Origin: Okeania sp. SIO1I7
Lineage (GTDB): Bacteria; Cyanobacteriota; Cyanobacteriia; Cyanobacteriales; Microcoleaceae
Length of the DNA stretch: 56,489 bases
NCBI GenBank assembly: GCA_010672585.1
Contig: JAAHGF010000029.1
Coordinates: 46,776-103,264, forward strand
Direction: 5' to 3'
Shown piece by piece: positions 8,839 through 18,315 of the stretch (the first letter of the stretch is position 1; each line of letters opens with the position of its first letter). The notes beneath the pieces were generated by a model. The model saw only the letters and a list, made by a program, of their open reading frames with translations. It had not been told where the DNA came from and searched no databases. The translations under genes and the position numbers were made by a program.

Positions 8839-9039
8839 TTATGGATCTAGATTAAATTTAGATTTAAACATCGCTTCAACTTCTTTATCAGGTATATTCT
8901 GAGCATAGGAGAAAACTTGAAAATTAGAATTTCTGCGATTAATAAATAATTCTCGAATTGCTTCATCATCTGTTGGATGAGACAAGATATATTTTGTTAA
9001 TTCCTTACGAGTCGTTTTGGAAAAATCAGGTTTCGTCAT
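8839..9039 (-). CDS. DUF6887-type small cyanobacterial protein
   Basis: 66 aa from the ATG at 9039 (MTKPDFSKTTRKELTKYILS), which matches the usual start of this family; an in-frame ATG at 9063 would add eight residues. The characteristic T-R-K-E-L-x-x-Y-x-L-x-H-x-x-D-D-E-A-I core is present. These small proteins are usually encoded with a DUF6888 partner in cyanobacteria and may form two-gene stress or toxin-antitoxin-like modules, but function is not established. No partner is recognisable on either side, so this one appears solitary. Confidence 0.7.
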   Translation of the reverse strand: MTKPDFSKTTRKELTKYILSHPTDDEAIRELFINRRNSNFQVFSYAQNIPDKEVEAMFKSKFNLDP

Positions 9040-9063
9040 TTTGGAGAAACTCCCAGATTCCAT

Positions 9064-9476
9064 TTTATAAAATAGTAATTTCTAAATTTTCTTCTCTACC
9101 AGCTCAGTACGAAAATGAATTTATACACAGAATTTATCTAAATATCCAAATAGACATCCAAAAAATAAATTAGCCTTTGATTTAACCATTAAACTAAAGA
9201 TAACTGAAGAAAGTATAAAGTCCCCAAAGTTTGCAATTCTATATTATTTACCACATAAGTGGTCTAGATAGTCTAAAATACACTCGTAGTGCTGGCACTA
9301 AAATTGGTAAGTCAACCTGTCTACCCTTCCCGGCCAAGGTTTCAGGATATTGGACTTTTTATAAAATTATCTTGACTCTGCCTGACGGGTATTTTGCTAG
9401 CACCAATCATGGTTTTTGTCAACTTACCAAATTGCCGTATCAATGAAGCTAGGATTAGCAGCATAGGAATAGCACT
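9064..9476. other. Intergenic 413 bp
   Basis: No convincing gene. A short frame at 9231-9446 has no family resemblance and low-complexity composition. An inverted repeat pairs AATTGGTAAGTCAAC (around 9303) with GTCAACTTACCAAATT (around 9418), possibly ends of a small mobile repeat. The rest presumably holds the promoter of the next gene. Confidence 0.4.
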
Positions 9477-9926
9477 GTGGCTCATACTTTTATACTAGAA
9501 TCAGGCCAATGGATCATAGAAGGAAATTGGCTAGAGCGTAATGGAATGTTAATTACTGTTAAGGGTAAAACTATTGTGACCTGGGACCGCACAGATTGGT
9601 TCTCTATGGTTACAAAACTGATATTTCCCAGTAAAGACCGTGAGGATATTATTTTACAATACAGAGGACGTCTTGACAGTGACGAACGACACTATACTTT
9701 TCTTCTTCAGCATAGCGAACTAGGAAAAGTAGAAGGAGAAGGATGGCTGGGCATTGATTCAATTATTCAGCGCTATTGGGTAATTGGGAATGATGTCCAA
9801 CGTCGTAGTGGTTTTGAAACTTTACTACGGTTAGACCCAGAGCGATATTATTCTACTGGCGGGGTTTTAAGTGGTCTTTCTTTGAGTAGTGCGATGGAAG
9901 CTACTATGGAACGTCAACCAGACTAA
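9477..9926 (+). CDS. Conserved cyanobacterial hypothetical protein
   Basis: 149 aa with a GTG start (MAHTFILESGQWIIEGNW); no ATG is available at the N-terminus. It is beta-rich, with WIIEGNWLER, LITVKGKTIVTWDR, IILQYRGRLDSDERHYTFLLQHS and GEGWLGIDSIIQRYW, which suggests a small beta-barrel such as a lipocalin-like fold. I cannot name a family with certainty. No signal peptide or membrane segment is visible, and it stands alone between repeat-bearing gaps. Confidence 0.65.
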   Translation: MAHTFILESGQWIIEGNWLERNGMLITVKGKTIVTWDRTDWFSMVTKLIFPSKDREDIILQYRGRLDSDERHYTFLLQHSELGKVEGEGWLGIDSIIQRYWVIGNDVQRRSGFETLLRLDPERYYSTGGVLSGLSLSSAMEATMERQPD

Positions 9927-10354
9927 TTCATAAACAATTATTAATATTTTTTAATATTCTTGAGTCTTCTTAATTTTTTAGATAGTCACTCAATGATGTT
10001 TTTAATACTTATACTTGTAATATTTGTAAATTTATACCAATGCAATTAATAAATAATTTCGGGCAATATATATTGATATGAAATAATTGCCTAAAGTTGT
10101 TGTCTACTAAACTTCTTAGCTCATAAAATCTTACTTTTAAGTTCAGTGAAACAGTATTAGTTAACCCAAAAATTTGGGTAGTTACGCTTCCTCTTTTAAG
10201 AGGATAAAAAAAGAAGATTCCGTATTTTCGTCGCCTCTTTATTGCAGAGGTACTGATAACTGATAACTGAAATGACGCCCCATGATCCCCGACTCTCTTT
10301 CATTAGTTTGAAAATGAGTGAGAGAAAGAGGTCGTCCCTAAGACAACTTCCGTT
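9927..10354. other. Intergenic 428 bp with degraded repeat at 10190-10330
   Basis: No gene seen. 10190-10270 contains a decayed copy of the CCTCTTTTAAGAGGATAAAAAAAG / TGATAACTGATAACTG repeat context found at several other sites in the window. 10290-10335 shows CTCTTTCATT...AATGAGTGAGAGAAAGAG, an imperfect hairpin just downstream of nblA on its strand that could serve as a terminator, though without a clear U-tract. Confidence 0.4.
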
Positions 10355-10552
10355 TTAATCAAAATCAGGGTTCGATTCTAATCCCCACTTATGCTTTAAA
10401 AATTGTTGATAAAGAGTTTCCCTCATCAACATCTGTTCATATAATTGAACCAAGCAATCTTGAGCCTGTTGTAAACTCATCTGGCGTACCTGAGCCTCAA
10501 AAGACCGAACGCTAAATTGCTTTTCCAGTGGCATTTCCATCGGTTGGTCCAT
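10355..10552 (-). CDS. nblA: Phycobilisome degradation protein NblA
   Basis: 65 aa, the normal NblA length. The family signature is clear: LEKQFSVRSFEAQVRQMS, then QAQDCLVQLYEQMLMRETLY and QQFLKHKWGL. NblA is a helical dimer that binds phycobiliprotein alpha subunits and a ClpC chaperone, tagging phycobilisomes for degradation when nitrogen or sulfur is short. The ATG at 10552 is followed by another in-frame ATG at residue 5. It stands alone in the window, with a long upstream region (10553 onward) that should hold its starvation-responsive promoter; I found no exact GTAN8TAC NtcA site there. Confidence 0.95.
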   Translation of the reverse strand: MDQPMEMPLEKQFSVRSFEAQVRQMSLQQAQDCLVQLYEQMLMRETLYQQFLKHKWGLESNPDFD

Positions 10553-11188
10553 AGCTTTACTCCATATTTATAATAACAACTATGTACTGAGCCTACTTCA
10601 GAGTAGAATCAGTAAATTTAGATACAAAAAAACTATCTGGATTGCTCCAAATATGCCTTGTTTGATTCAGCGATCGCCTTAACGAAGTCAGAAGTCAGAA
10701 GTCAGAAGCGAGTGTGTAATTCTGAGGTCTCCTTAGAATGTAAGACACACTTCATTTCAGTCAAAAGTTGTTTTTGTCAGGGGAATTTGAGCAAGCCTCA
10801 AAAACATTTCGCCTTAAAAGGTGGGGTTGCGCGACCCAATCCTGTTTGATAAATTTTATACAACTTGTGAGAATTCATAAGACGACCGCATCATATTACA
10901 AAATATAACAAATATTTGACAAAACTGCCATCATTTTCCTTGTATCACGGATATAAAAATAGCAAATATTTAGAATTTGATTGTGCTTTAAAGAAATCCT
11001 AGATAAGAGTCAAGAGTAAAAATGCTCATTTTGAACCAATTTCTGATGAGTAGACAATTTCTCAAGAGCCTTAAGCAGAAATTTGAACAAGTTGAGTTCT
11101 CTTAAGATTTATTTCACAAAGAGGGGATCAAATCTAAAAATAAGTAGTATGCTGAAACAAGTAACTATGAGTACTATAATTCTTAAAA
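10553..11188. other. Intergenic 636 bp between nblA and the TPR gene (divergent)
   Basis: Contains both promoters. 10672-10700 has HIP1 (GCGATCGC, 10671) and a GAAGTCAGAAGTCAGAAG minisatellite. A frame at 10658-10849 runs through repeat DNA and has no protein resemblance, so I do not call it. Confidence 0.45.
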
Positions 11189-11707
11189 ATGTTTTATAAA
11201 AAATCTAAGTACAACTTATTGGCCATAGCCACAATACTAAGCTTAGTCAGCACTACTTCAGCCTATGCTTCAACTCTCAAACCAACCGCAAAACAAACCC
11301 AATTAGCTAATACAACAATTATTGCCTTGGAAGGAGAAGCTAAAGCAGAATTTGATCGTGGGGTGAAACTCTATAAGGAAGGAGACCTGACATCAGCAGA
11401 AGCAGCATTTCGCAAAGCGATTGAACTAGATTCAGAATTTGCAGAAGCTTATGCTAATCTCGGCAGTCTTTTAGCGAATCAAAATAATTTGTCAGAAGCA
11501 ATTTCCCAATTTGAAAATGCTGTTCGTCTCAAACCAGACTTAGCAGTGCTTCATTATCAACTAGGGGTAGCATTATACTTGGAAAATAAACGACCTGAAG
11601 CATTAGTATCTCTCACTAAAGCTAGAGACCTATTAAAAGAGCAAGGTAAAGGAGAAGATGCAGAAAAAATTGAGAAAGCAATACAAAGAATTCAAGCAGA
11701 ATCTTAA
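11189..11707 (+). CDS. Exported TPR repeat protein
   Basis: 172 aa. An N-terminal signal peptide (YNLLAIATILSLVSTTSAYA, cleavage likely after YAYA-like Ala at about residue 27) precedes three tetratricopeptide repeats: FDRGVKLYKEGDLTSAEAAF (about 57-90), AEAYANLGSLLANQNNLSEA (about 91-124) and AVLHYQLGVALYLENKRPEA (about 125-158). TPR arrays are protein-binding scaffolds; in the periplasm or thylakoid lumen they commonly assist assembly of envelope or photosynthetic complexes. No partner gene is next to it, so the target is unknown. Confidence 0.85.
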   Translation: MFYKKSKYNLLAIATILSLVSTTSAYASTLKPTAKQTQLANTTIIALEGEAKAEFDRGVKLYKEGDLTSAEAAFRKAIELDSEFAEAYANLGSLLANQNNLSEAISQFENAVRLKPDLAVLHYQLGVALYLENKRPEALVSLTKARDLLKEQGKGEDAEKIEKAIQRIQAES

Positions 11708-12132
11708 GATATAGCGCTGTGCGCAGGCAACAGCTCCGGAAAGCAACAGGCAACAGGGAACCCACCCCTCGCCCCTCCCCCTCCCAGGAGGGGAATAAAA
11801 AAACGATAATATAAGACTTTTAGCTATTTAGCACCTCCTGCAATTTGTAAATATACCAGCGCTCATTGCTATAAATGTAGTTCAACAATTAATAATTAAT
11901 AATTACCTCTTTTTATAAAGAATGAGGATTGGCTAAAAAAAATTTTTTTCTTCTTTCTCCATGAATGGGAAGGCTTTAGACCACAATTTCTTGGTAAAAA
12001 GATATAGTGGCTTGCGATCGATTTATATGCAAACCACTATTTTTTTTGTTGTTAGTTTTTAAGGGAAAGCTTTGCTAACGCTACAGTTGTTATGGCGTTA
12101 ATTAAGAAAACAGCGTCACCTTATTCATCAGA
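11708..12132. other. Intergenic 425 bp, repeat-rich
   Basis: No gene seen. 11740-11800 has a CAACAGGCAACAGGGAAC unit and the CCCCTCCCCCTCCCAGGAGGGG repeat that recurs near 51570. 11880-11960 contains AATTAATAATTAATAATTACCTC and a decayed copy of the family E repeat (GAGGATTGGCTAAAAAAAATTTT). Confidence 0.5.
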
Positions 12133-12942
12133 CTATACAGCGAAAGTATCTACAAATACTGAACCTGTTGTGTTACCATTAACAGTCGCGAGTGATAAAG
12201 TAGTGCCGTTGTTTTGCGCGAATGTGGCTCCATCTAATAGATCGTTATACAATGTATGAGCATAGCCGTGATTACCTACAAAACTAAAGGAACCTGGTTG
12301 AAATAGATCGTTCCAGTTAATGTATAAATCTAAGTCAGCTAATGGAGCATCGTATCCCAATGTACTGCTGGTATGGAAAGCAACAACTCTATCCGCATCA
12401 CTTGGATCTAGGCGATCGTCTGTGGGGTTAGCACTAGAGAACCAACCTCCTTCAAACTCAGGACCTGCTGGATCGAGACCAATAAGTTGATCGACTTCGC
12501 CACTACGTTCGCGAAATTCTTCTCCTGCTTCACCCATCACATGAGCACCTAAACTGTGACCAATAAGTGTGGTATCAGCAGGATTAACACCTTGACCCAA
12601 CAAGTAGTCTGCTACTTCAACTCCCACATCATCAACTCTATCAGCAGCAGCCCAATAATTGAGAGTATCAGCGCCATCTTGCCAATCTACTAATAAAATG
12701 TTAGCATCATTTCCTTCCAAATCTCGTATATTTTGTGCCATTTCTGACATCCAACTTTCAGGGGTGAAGTTATTACCTGAATTTCCACCCGTACTTTGGA
12801 AACCATGTACGATTACATAAGTAGGATCGCTTGTGTCTATAGAGCGTGAATTATTTAATCCGCCATTATCCCAAGAATTAAAGAAAACGTCTAGCATATT
12901 TTTAGTTTGTTCCCATGTATAAGTGTTTACTGAAAATATCAA
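12133..12942 (-). CDS. Pancreatic-lipase-family triacylglycerol lipase / esterase
   Basis: 269 aa. An alpha/beta-hydrolase with the lipase catalytic triad visible: nucleophile Ser130 in IGHSLGAHV, Asp157 in LIGLDPAGPEF, and a His in the VGNHGYAHTL segment (His225 or His229). TYVIVHGFQSTGG (41-53) is the oxyanion-hole strand. This is the arrangement of the animal-type lipase family (PF00151), which in cyanobacteria is often found in RTX proteins; here no RTX repeats or signal peptide are attached, although the C-terminal ATVNGNTTGSVFVDTFAV may be a type I secretion-like tail. Substrate could be triacylglycerol or phospholipid. It is flanked by repeats and monocistronic. Confidence 0.85.
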   Translation of the reverse strand: MIFSVNTYTWEQTKNMLDVFFNSWDNGGLNNSRSIDTSDPTYVIVHGFQSTGGNSGNNFTPESWMSEMAQNIRDLEGNDANILLVDWQDGADTLNYWAAADRVDDVGVEVADYLLGQGVNPADTTLIGHSLGAHVMGEAGEEFRERSGEVDQLIGLDPAGPEFEGGWFSSANPTDDRLDPSDADRVVAFHTSSTLGYDAPLADLDLYINWNDLFQPGSFSFVGNHGYAHTLYNDLLDGATFAQNNGTTLSLATVNGNTTGSVFVDTFAV

Positions 12943-13346
12943 ACTTTTTTTGATGGATTTTTTCCATCTATAGTTATCTACAAGTTTTTTATAGCATTTT
13001 CAGGACTTACGCAAATTTACCTTGAAAATGCTATATGTAGGGGCGAATGGCATTGGCGTTCCGCCAAGCTCCGCTAACGCCCTCACTGGATTTAGTTTCC
13101 GTCCGTAAGTTATGAAAATATAAGTAGAACTCTCAAAAAAAAATCAAGCAAAGATTTAGAGGCTGAATTCCTTATGTAGGGGCGAATGGCATTGGCGTTC
13201 CGCCAAGCTCCGCTAACGCCCTCAATGGATAAGCGTGTCCGTGGGTAAGTTATGAAAATATAAGTAGAACTCTCAAAAAAAAATCAAGCAAAGATTTAGA
13301 GGCTGAATTCTTTGCTTGATAAGTTAGCTATGAGGAATTTTTATGG
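12943..13346. repeat. Tandem duplication, 139-bp period, inside a dispersed repeat
   Basis: Units at about 13035-13173 and 13174-13311 are nearly identical; both begin ATGTAGGGGCGAATGGCATT and include CGTTCCGCCAAGCTCCGC and AAGATTTAGAGGCTGAATTC. A family A end, CAGGACTTACGCAA, lies at 13001. The region separates the convergent-free lipase and FG-GAP genes and has no coding frame. Confidence 0.8.
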
Positions 13347-14657
13347 TTATTTTTTCTGCTGCTTCTTTCGGGATAAGGCGGCGATCGCGAAAGTGCCTGC
13401 TATTCCTAAGAGTGATGATGGTTCTGGCGTTGATTGAGGGTTGGTGGCAAACAGGTAGGCTGAACCACTGTTTATTCCATTGTCATCATCTCCTAAAGAA
13501 CCTATCAGAGCTGTGTTATCCATTAGAGCTACTGAGTATCCGAATTGGTCGCCAGCAGAACCGTCGGGTGCGGTAAATTCCTGGAGCAAACTGCCAGTAG
13601 TAGTGTCAAATAGGTAGGCTGAACCACTGTTTATTCCTTTGTCGTCGTCTCCGCGGGAACCTATCAGAGCTGTGTTATCGCTTAGAGCTACTGAGTATCC
13701 AAATTGGTCGTAAACAGAACCGTCGGGTGCAGTAAATTTCTGGAGAAAACTGCCAGTAGTAGTGTCAAATAGGTAGGCTGAACCACTGTTTATTCCGTTG
13801 TCGTCATCAAGCTGGGAACCTATCAGAGCTGTGTTATCACTTAGAGCTACTGAGTATCCGAATCGGTCGCCAGCAGAACCGTCGGGTGCGGTAAATTTCT
13901 GGAGCAAACTGCCAGTAGTAGTGTCAAATAGGTAGGCTGAACCACTTGCAAAGCCCTTGTCGTTGTCAAACCGGGAACTTATCAGAGCTTTGTTATCGCT
14001 TAGAGCTACTGAGTATCCGAATTGGTCTTGAGCAGAACCGTCGGGTGCGGTAAATTTCTGGAGCAAACTGCCAGTAGTAGTGTCAAATAGGTAGGCTGAA
14101 CCACTGTTTATTCCGTTGTCGTCGTCAAGCCAGGAACTTATCAGAGCTGTGTTATTGCTTAGAGCTACTGAGTATCCGAATTGGTCGCCTTCAGAACCGT
14201 CGGGTGCGGTAAATTTCTGGAGCAAACTGCCAGTAGTAGTGTCAAATAGGTAGGCTGAACCACTTGCAAAGCCCTTGTCGTCGTCTTTTATGGAACCTAT
14301 CAGGGCTGTGTTATCGCTTAGAGCTACTGAGTATCCGAATTGGTCTTGAGCAGAACCGTCGGGTGCGGTAAATTTCTGGAGCAAACTGCCAGTAGTAGTA
14401 TCAAATAGGTAGGCTGAACCACTTGCAAAGCCCTTGTCGTCGTCTTTTATGGAACCTATCAGGGCTGTGTTATCGCTTAGAGCTACTGAGTTTCCAAATT
14501 GGTCGCCAGCAGAACCGTCGGGTGCGGTAAGTTTCAGATCGACAGCGTTAGCTGGAGTTGTAAAAGCCAGGAGGATGAATAGCTGAAAGCAGGCTCTTTT
14601 ACTAATTTTTTTTAGGTTAGTTGCTTGGCTGTTAATTGCTGGTTTTTGTTTGTGCAT
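13347..14657 (-). CDS. FG-GAP/integrin-like repeat protein with PEP-CTERM sorting signal
   Basis: 436 aa. A signal peptide (about residues 20-38, ACFQLFILLAFTTPANA) is followed by seven repeats of 53 aa with the pattern FTAPDGSAxDQFGYSVALSD, NTALIGSxxDDD and SGSAYLFDTTTGSLLQ, matching the beta-propeller FG-GAP type with D-x-D-x-D-G-like calcium loops. The C-terminus TPEPSSLLGIAGTFAIAALSRKK is a PEP-CTERM tripartite signal, read by an exosortase/archaeosortase-type enzyme for surface anchoring or release. The repeats are almost identical in DNA, so the copy number may vary between strains. No exosortase gene is in the window. Confidence 0.88.
   Translation of the reverse strand: MHKQKPAINSQATNLKKISKRACFQLFILLAFTTPANAVDLKLTAPDGSAGDQFGNSVALSDNTALIGSIKDDDKGFASGSAYLFDTTTGSLLQKFTAPDGSAQDQFGYSVALSDNTALIGSIKDDDKGFASGSAYLFDTTTGSLLQKFTAPDGSEGDQFGYSVALSNNTALISSWLDDDNGINSGSAYLFDTTTGSLLQKFTAPDGSAQDQFGYSVALSDNKALISSRFDNDKGFASGSAYLFDTTTGSLLQKFTAPDGSAGDRFGYSVALSDNTALIGSQLDDDNGINSGSAYLFDTTTGSFLQKFTAPDGSVYDQFGYSVALSDNTALIGSRGDDDKGINSGSAYLFDTTTGSLLQEFTAPDGSAGDQFGYSVALMDNTALIGSLGDDDNGINSGSAYLFATNPQSTPEPSSLLGIAGTFAIAALSRKKQQKK
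13479..14540 (-). repeat. Seven in-frame 159-bp tandem repeats inside the FG-GAP gene
   Basis: Each unit encodes 53 residues. Long stretches are identical between units, for example the block coding SGSAYLFDTTTGSLLQKFTA. Differences cluster at two positions: the residues before DQFG (SAG, SAQ, SEG, SVY) and the loop DDDKGFAS versus DDDNGINS. Confidence 0.85.
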
Positions 14658-15056
14658 ATCTAGTTAGTTCTCAATTATTTTTGTTTTTTATTGTTTTACT
14701 CAGATCATTTAGTTATGTCTATAGAATTAGACTTGTCACTTTATGACTTCAAAAATCCTACAAACTTTTGCTATGTAGGTACTAGCTATTGCTGGCTAAA
14801 AAAGCCAGGAATGATAATTTTTTCTAGTTTTGAGAAATTTTTTCGGTTATATGCACACCTGTACAATTAGCATAACATTTTATTTAGGCAAGAGGCAATA
14901 GGTTATACCAAAACTTTACCAAAAATTTAAATTTAATTAGTATTTTGGAGTTTCTGAGATTGCTTCCCTCCACTCCATTCCAGTCGCAATGACTAGGGTA
15001 TAGTAATTATCAGGTCTAACTTCTGTTCGGGCGAATAGCCATTCGCCCCTACAACT
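14658..15056. other. Intergenic 399 bp
   Basis: AT-rich, no gene seen. Holds the promoter of the FG-GAP gene near 14660-14750. 15030-15055 carries a 'GGGCGAATAGCCATTCGCCC' hairpin, a short dispersed repeat. Confidence 0.4.
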
Positions 15057-15455
15057 TCAAACTTCAAATGTCACTCCTTCATACAAAAGTTCCATCGGAC
15101 ATTCAAACTCTATACTTTCTAAAGCGATCGCCTCTCCCGCTTCATAAAAATTGCAAAGCCACATTTTCCCCTCTCTTCGACGATAAATTTCCACTGAATT
15201 TGATTCCGAGTCTACCAATACATATTCCTGCAAACTAGGAATTTGACGATAATATTTAAACTTATCGCCGCGATCGTAACTTGCTGTACTTGGCGAAAGC
15301 ACCTCAACAATTACTTTTGGATGTTGGATAAAGTCACGCGATTTTAGATCGTCAGGGTGACAAGTAACAACTAGATCGGGATAGAAATAACGACTATTTT
15401 CATTTGCCTGAACCTTTACACCTGCAACATACGTTTTGAAATTAATCCAGTAGTT
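15057..15455 (-). pseudogene. Uma2-family endonuclease remnant, N-terminus missing
   Basis: The frame reads [20 protein letters not shown], then [19 protein letters not shown], then [20 protein letters not shown] and [20 protein letters not shown] to the normal Uma2 (DUF820) C-terminus. The catalytic PD-(D/E)xK pattern is partly visible ([15 protein letters not shown]). Upstream an in-frame TAA lies near 15467 and the first 60 or so residues of the family are absent; the first ATG in frame is only at 15302. Uma2 proteins are PD-(D/E)xK nuclease-fold proteins abundant in cyanobacteria, with poorly known roles. I regard this as a 5'-truncated relic. Confidence 0.8.
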
Positions 15456-15463
15456 TTTTGCAA

Positions 15464-15765
15464 TTTAATAGCGATCGCACCTTGACAACTAGAAAAAGTT
15501 GCTATATTCTCATATTAGATTGGTATTGTGGAAAAATAGTGGCTCTTTTTTTAGAACCTGAATAACCGTAGGGGTTTGGTCTCCAAACCCTAATCCCTTG
15601 ACAATCAGAAAAAGTTGTTCTTTACTTGCTGCGCATATGTACAACAATAACGCGCGAAAACTGCTGTAACTATTGGACAATAGTAACGCACTGAAATATT
15701 TGGAATAGCGAAAAACTACTCTTTAGCCACATCAATAGTTCGGGCTAAAGCCCTACTACAAACTA
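15464..15765. other. Intergenic 302 bp with short dispersed repeats
   Basis: No gene. Contains CCGTAGGGGTTTGGTCTCCAA and ACTATTGGACAATAGT (palindromic, 15670-15685, also present at 21311-21326 inside a family A element). Confidence 0.5.
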
Positions 15766-18315
15766 TCACAAATTCATAGGATCGACATCCACAGTCAAAC
15801 TGACCGCTGCCTGGCAAAAATTAATCAACTTAGTCAGATCGGGTACATCATCACATCCAGGCAATAACTTTAACAAAATCTGCCACCGATAACGATTAGC
15901 GACTCTAGCAATAGGAGCAGGTGCAGGACCTAATAAATCATATTTTCCTGCTTCCGCTTTTTCCATCAGCACACTTGCTAACTGTTGAGCAGTCACTGCT
16001 ACCTCGGTCGGATCATAACTACTCAGACGCAATAAAATCAACCGCCCGTGAGGAGGATATCGCAATTCTGCTCTTGCTTGTAATTCAGTCTCCACAAAAG
16101 ACTGATAATCATTACGTTGCACTGCTTGAATCACAGGATGTTCGGGAGTATAAGTCTGAATAATTACTCGCCCTGGGTTATCTCCACGACCAGCACGACC
16201 TGCCACTTGCAACAACGTTTGAAAAGCACGCTCATTAGCGCGATAATCTGAAAAATGGAGTAACCCATCCGCAGAAACAACTCCTACTAATGTTACCTGC
16301 GCTAAATCTAAACCCTTGGTCAACATTTGAGTACCAATTAATAAATCTGCTTCTCCATTAGCAAACTGAGTTAACAATATTCGATGTGCATCTTTAGTGC
16401 GGGTAGTGTCGCTATCATATCTAATACATCGTAAATCGGGAAACTGTCTGGTTAACTCTTGAGTTACCTTTTGAGTACCGCTGCCAAAAAATTTAAAGAA
16501 AGGAGAATCACATTCAGGGCAACGTTGGGGTTGTAGTTGAGTGTAATTGCAGTAATGACAACGTAACAGTTGAGTCCCCCCTTCGTGGGTGTAATGATAG
16601 GAAAGTGAAACATCACAGTGGGGACATTCCATTACATAACCGCAACTACGACAAGACACAAATGTACTATGACCGCGACGGTGGATAAATAAAATTCCTT
16701 GTTGTTTTGTTTCCTGTAATTGTTGCAGTGCTTCTTGTAGAGGATAACTGAACATTGTGCGGTTTCCCTGCCGCAGTTGTTGGCGCATATCCACTATTTC
16801 TACAGGTGGCATCGGTCGTGAGTGGACGCGCTCTGGTAATGACAGGTAATAGGTGTTTGGTTTTGAGGAAACAGTTTCATCTGTATGGTGTTTCCTTGTT
16901 TCTAACCAACTTTCTAAAGAGGGTGTTGCGGAACCTAATATTAAGGGGCAGTTTTCCAATTCTGCTCGCCATTTCGCTACGGTGCGAGCATGATAACAAG
17001 GAGCAGGACGGTCTTGTTTGAAACTATTATCGTGTTCTTCGTCTAATACTATTAAACCTAGTTTTGGCAATGGGGCAAAGATAGCGGAGCGAGTGCCAAT
17101 AATAACTTGAGGAATACCCCATGTCATATTACGCCAGGTATCGTATCGTTCGCCCGCAGAAAGGGCGCTATGGTAAACGTAGGCTTTGTTTCCGAAACGA
17201 GCGCGAAATCTATCAGTGAGTTGGGGTGTTAGACCAATTTCGGGAACAAGTACAAGAGCAGATTTGCCATTTTCCAGGATGGGAGCGATCGCCTGTAAGT
17301 ATACTTCTGTTTTTCCAGACCCCGTAACTCCATGCAGCAATATTTGAGCAAATTCTTGAATCTGGGTAATAGTTGTTAATGCTTCTGCTTGATAGGGTGT
17401 CAGCGTTTTAATTTCATCTCTGATATTGCCCCTACCTTCCTCTCGTCGCAACACTTCCTGTGCTTCTATGATGACACAACCTTTTTCTTCTAGTTTTCTT
17501 ACCACAGAAGAGTTAGTTTTGCAACTATTAAGCAATTCAGTTAACCATGTTTCCCCACCGTTTCGCCGTAGTACTTCCATAACTTCTTGTTGACGTGGGG
17601 TTAAATCTTTGGGTAAGTTTTGAACAACTAAAGTTACAGCTTGTCTCAATTTTGGTTTTGGAGGAGAAGGAGGTTCGAGATAACTTTCTACCCAACCTCG
17701 TTGGAGTAAATCTTTTAATCCTCTGTTAGCACCTTTTACTTGACGTTGGATATATTGCCAGGTGTAATCTTTGGTTTTGGAATTTTGCAGAACTTCCAGA
17801 ATTTTTTTAGCGGTAGCATTGAGGAAAATTTCTGCACCTGTTGGTATTGCTTCTGGTATAATGCGGATGCGTCGTTGACTACGTTTGAGTAACCCTGGTG
17901 GTAGAGCTGTACGAATAACTCTAATAATAGGTGTTTGATAATAACTAGCAACTTTTTCTATAAGTTGCCAATAAGTGGGAGGGAAAAAACCTCTAGTAAT
18001 AATGTCCGATACATTTTTTATGCGATCGCTCGTTAACCCTTCTGGTAGTTGGGAGGTTTTACGAATAGCGATCGCTCCTACCTGCTGACTGCCAAAGGGT
18101 ACTGTTAAAATGTCTCCTGGTTGAATGTCCAGATCGGGAGGTATTTTGTAGGTAAATAATTTTTCCTCCTCTTCAGCATCATCTGTTGAAGTTTTGAAAG
18201 GAACATCAACCAAAACTTCCACCCACTCTTGCGACTCTTGAGGATGGTTGCTCGTGTAAGAAGATCCAGGTTCAGCCAATATTGGTTTTGAGAGTGCTTG
18301 AGTAGTTTGGGACAT
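15766..18315 (-). CDS. priA: Primosomal protein N' (replication restart helicase PriA)
   Basis: 849 aa, typical of cyanobacterial PriA. The N-terminal 3'-DNA-binding domain (about 30-135: VEVLVDVPFKTS, LTVPFGSQQVGAI) is followed by a winged helix, then the SF2 helicase core: Walker A HGVTGSGKTEVY (about 328-339), DEEHDNSFKQ (about 423-432) and the GSATPS motif. The Zn-binding module has paired cysteines (CRSCGY, CPHC, CHYC, CPEC, about 555-605). The helicase C domain shows GTQMLTKGLDL and QVAGRAGRGDNPG. PriA reloads the replisome at stalled forks. The ATG at 18315 fits family length. Several HIP1 sites lie within the gene. Confidence 0.97.
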   Translation of the reverse strand: MSQTTQALSKPILAEPGSSYTSNHPQESQEWVEVLVDVPFKTSTDDAEEEEKLFTYKIPPDLDIQPGDILTVPFGSQQVGAIAIRKTSQLPEGLTSDRIKNVSDIITRGFFPPTYWQLIEKVASYYQTPIIRVIRTALPPGLLKRSQRRIRIIPEAIPTGAEIFLNATAKKILEVLQNSKTKDYTWQYIQRQVKGANRGLKDLLQRGWVESYLEPPSPPKPKLRQAVTLVVQNLPKDLTPRQQEVMEVLRRNGGETWLTELLNSCKTNSSVVRKLEEKGCVIIEAQEVLRREEGRGNIRDEIKTLTPYQAEALTTITQIQEFAQILLHGVTGSGKTEVYLQAIAPILENGKSALVLVPEIGLTPQLTDRFRARFGNKAYVYHSALSAGERYDTWRNMTWGIPQVIIGTRSAIFAPLPKLGLIVLDEEHDNSFKQDRPAPCYHARTVAKWRAELENCPLILGSATPSLESWLETRKHHTDETVSSKPNTYYLSLPERVHSRPMPPVEIVDMRQQLRQGNRTMFSYPLQEALQQLQETKQQGILFIHRRGHSTFVSCRSCGYVMECPHCDVSLSYHYTHEGGTQLLRCHYCNYTQLQPQRCPECDSPFFKFFGSGTQKVTQELTRQFPDLRCIRYDSDTTRTKDAHRILLTQFANGEADLLIGTQMLTKGLDLAQVTLVGVVSADGLLHFSDYRANERAFQTLLQVAGRAGRGDNPGRVIIQTYTPEHPVIQAVQRNDYQSFVETELQARAELRYPPHGRLILLRLSSYDPTEVAVTAQQLASVLMEKAEAGKYDLLGPAPAPIARVANRYRWQILLKLLPGCDDVPDLTKLINFCQAAVSLTVDVDPMNL

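Noticed and set aside
9231-9446. Frame of 71 codons after the DUF6887 gene
   Set aside because: No family resemblance, crosses an inverted repeat, poor codon pattern.
10365-10385. GGTTCGATTCTAATCC as a tRNA T-arm
   Set aside because: It lies inside nblA and no acceptor stem, anticodon arm or D-arm surrounds it.
10560-10620. NtcA-like site GTACTGAGCCTAC upstream of nblA
   Set aside because: Spacing is GTA-N7-TAC instead of GTA-N8-TAC and there is no well-placed -10 box; not enough to call.
10658-10849. 63-codon frame downstream of HIP1 near nblA
   Set aside because: Runs through AGAAGTC minisatellite and dispersed repeat; no similarity to any protein.
13479-14540. Regular repeats that could suggest a CRISPR array
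   Set aside because: Period is 159 bp, the repeats are in-frame coding units and there are no unique 30-40 bp spacers.
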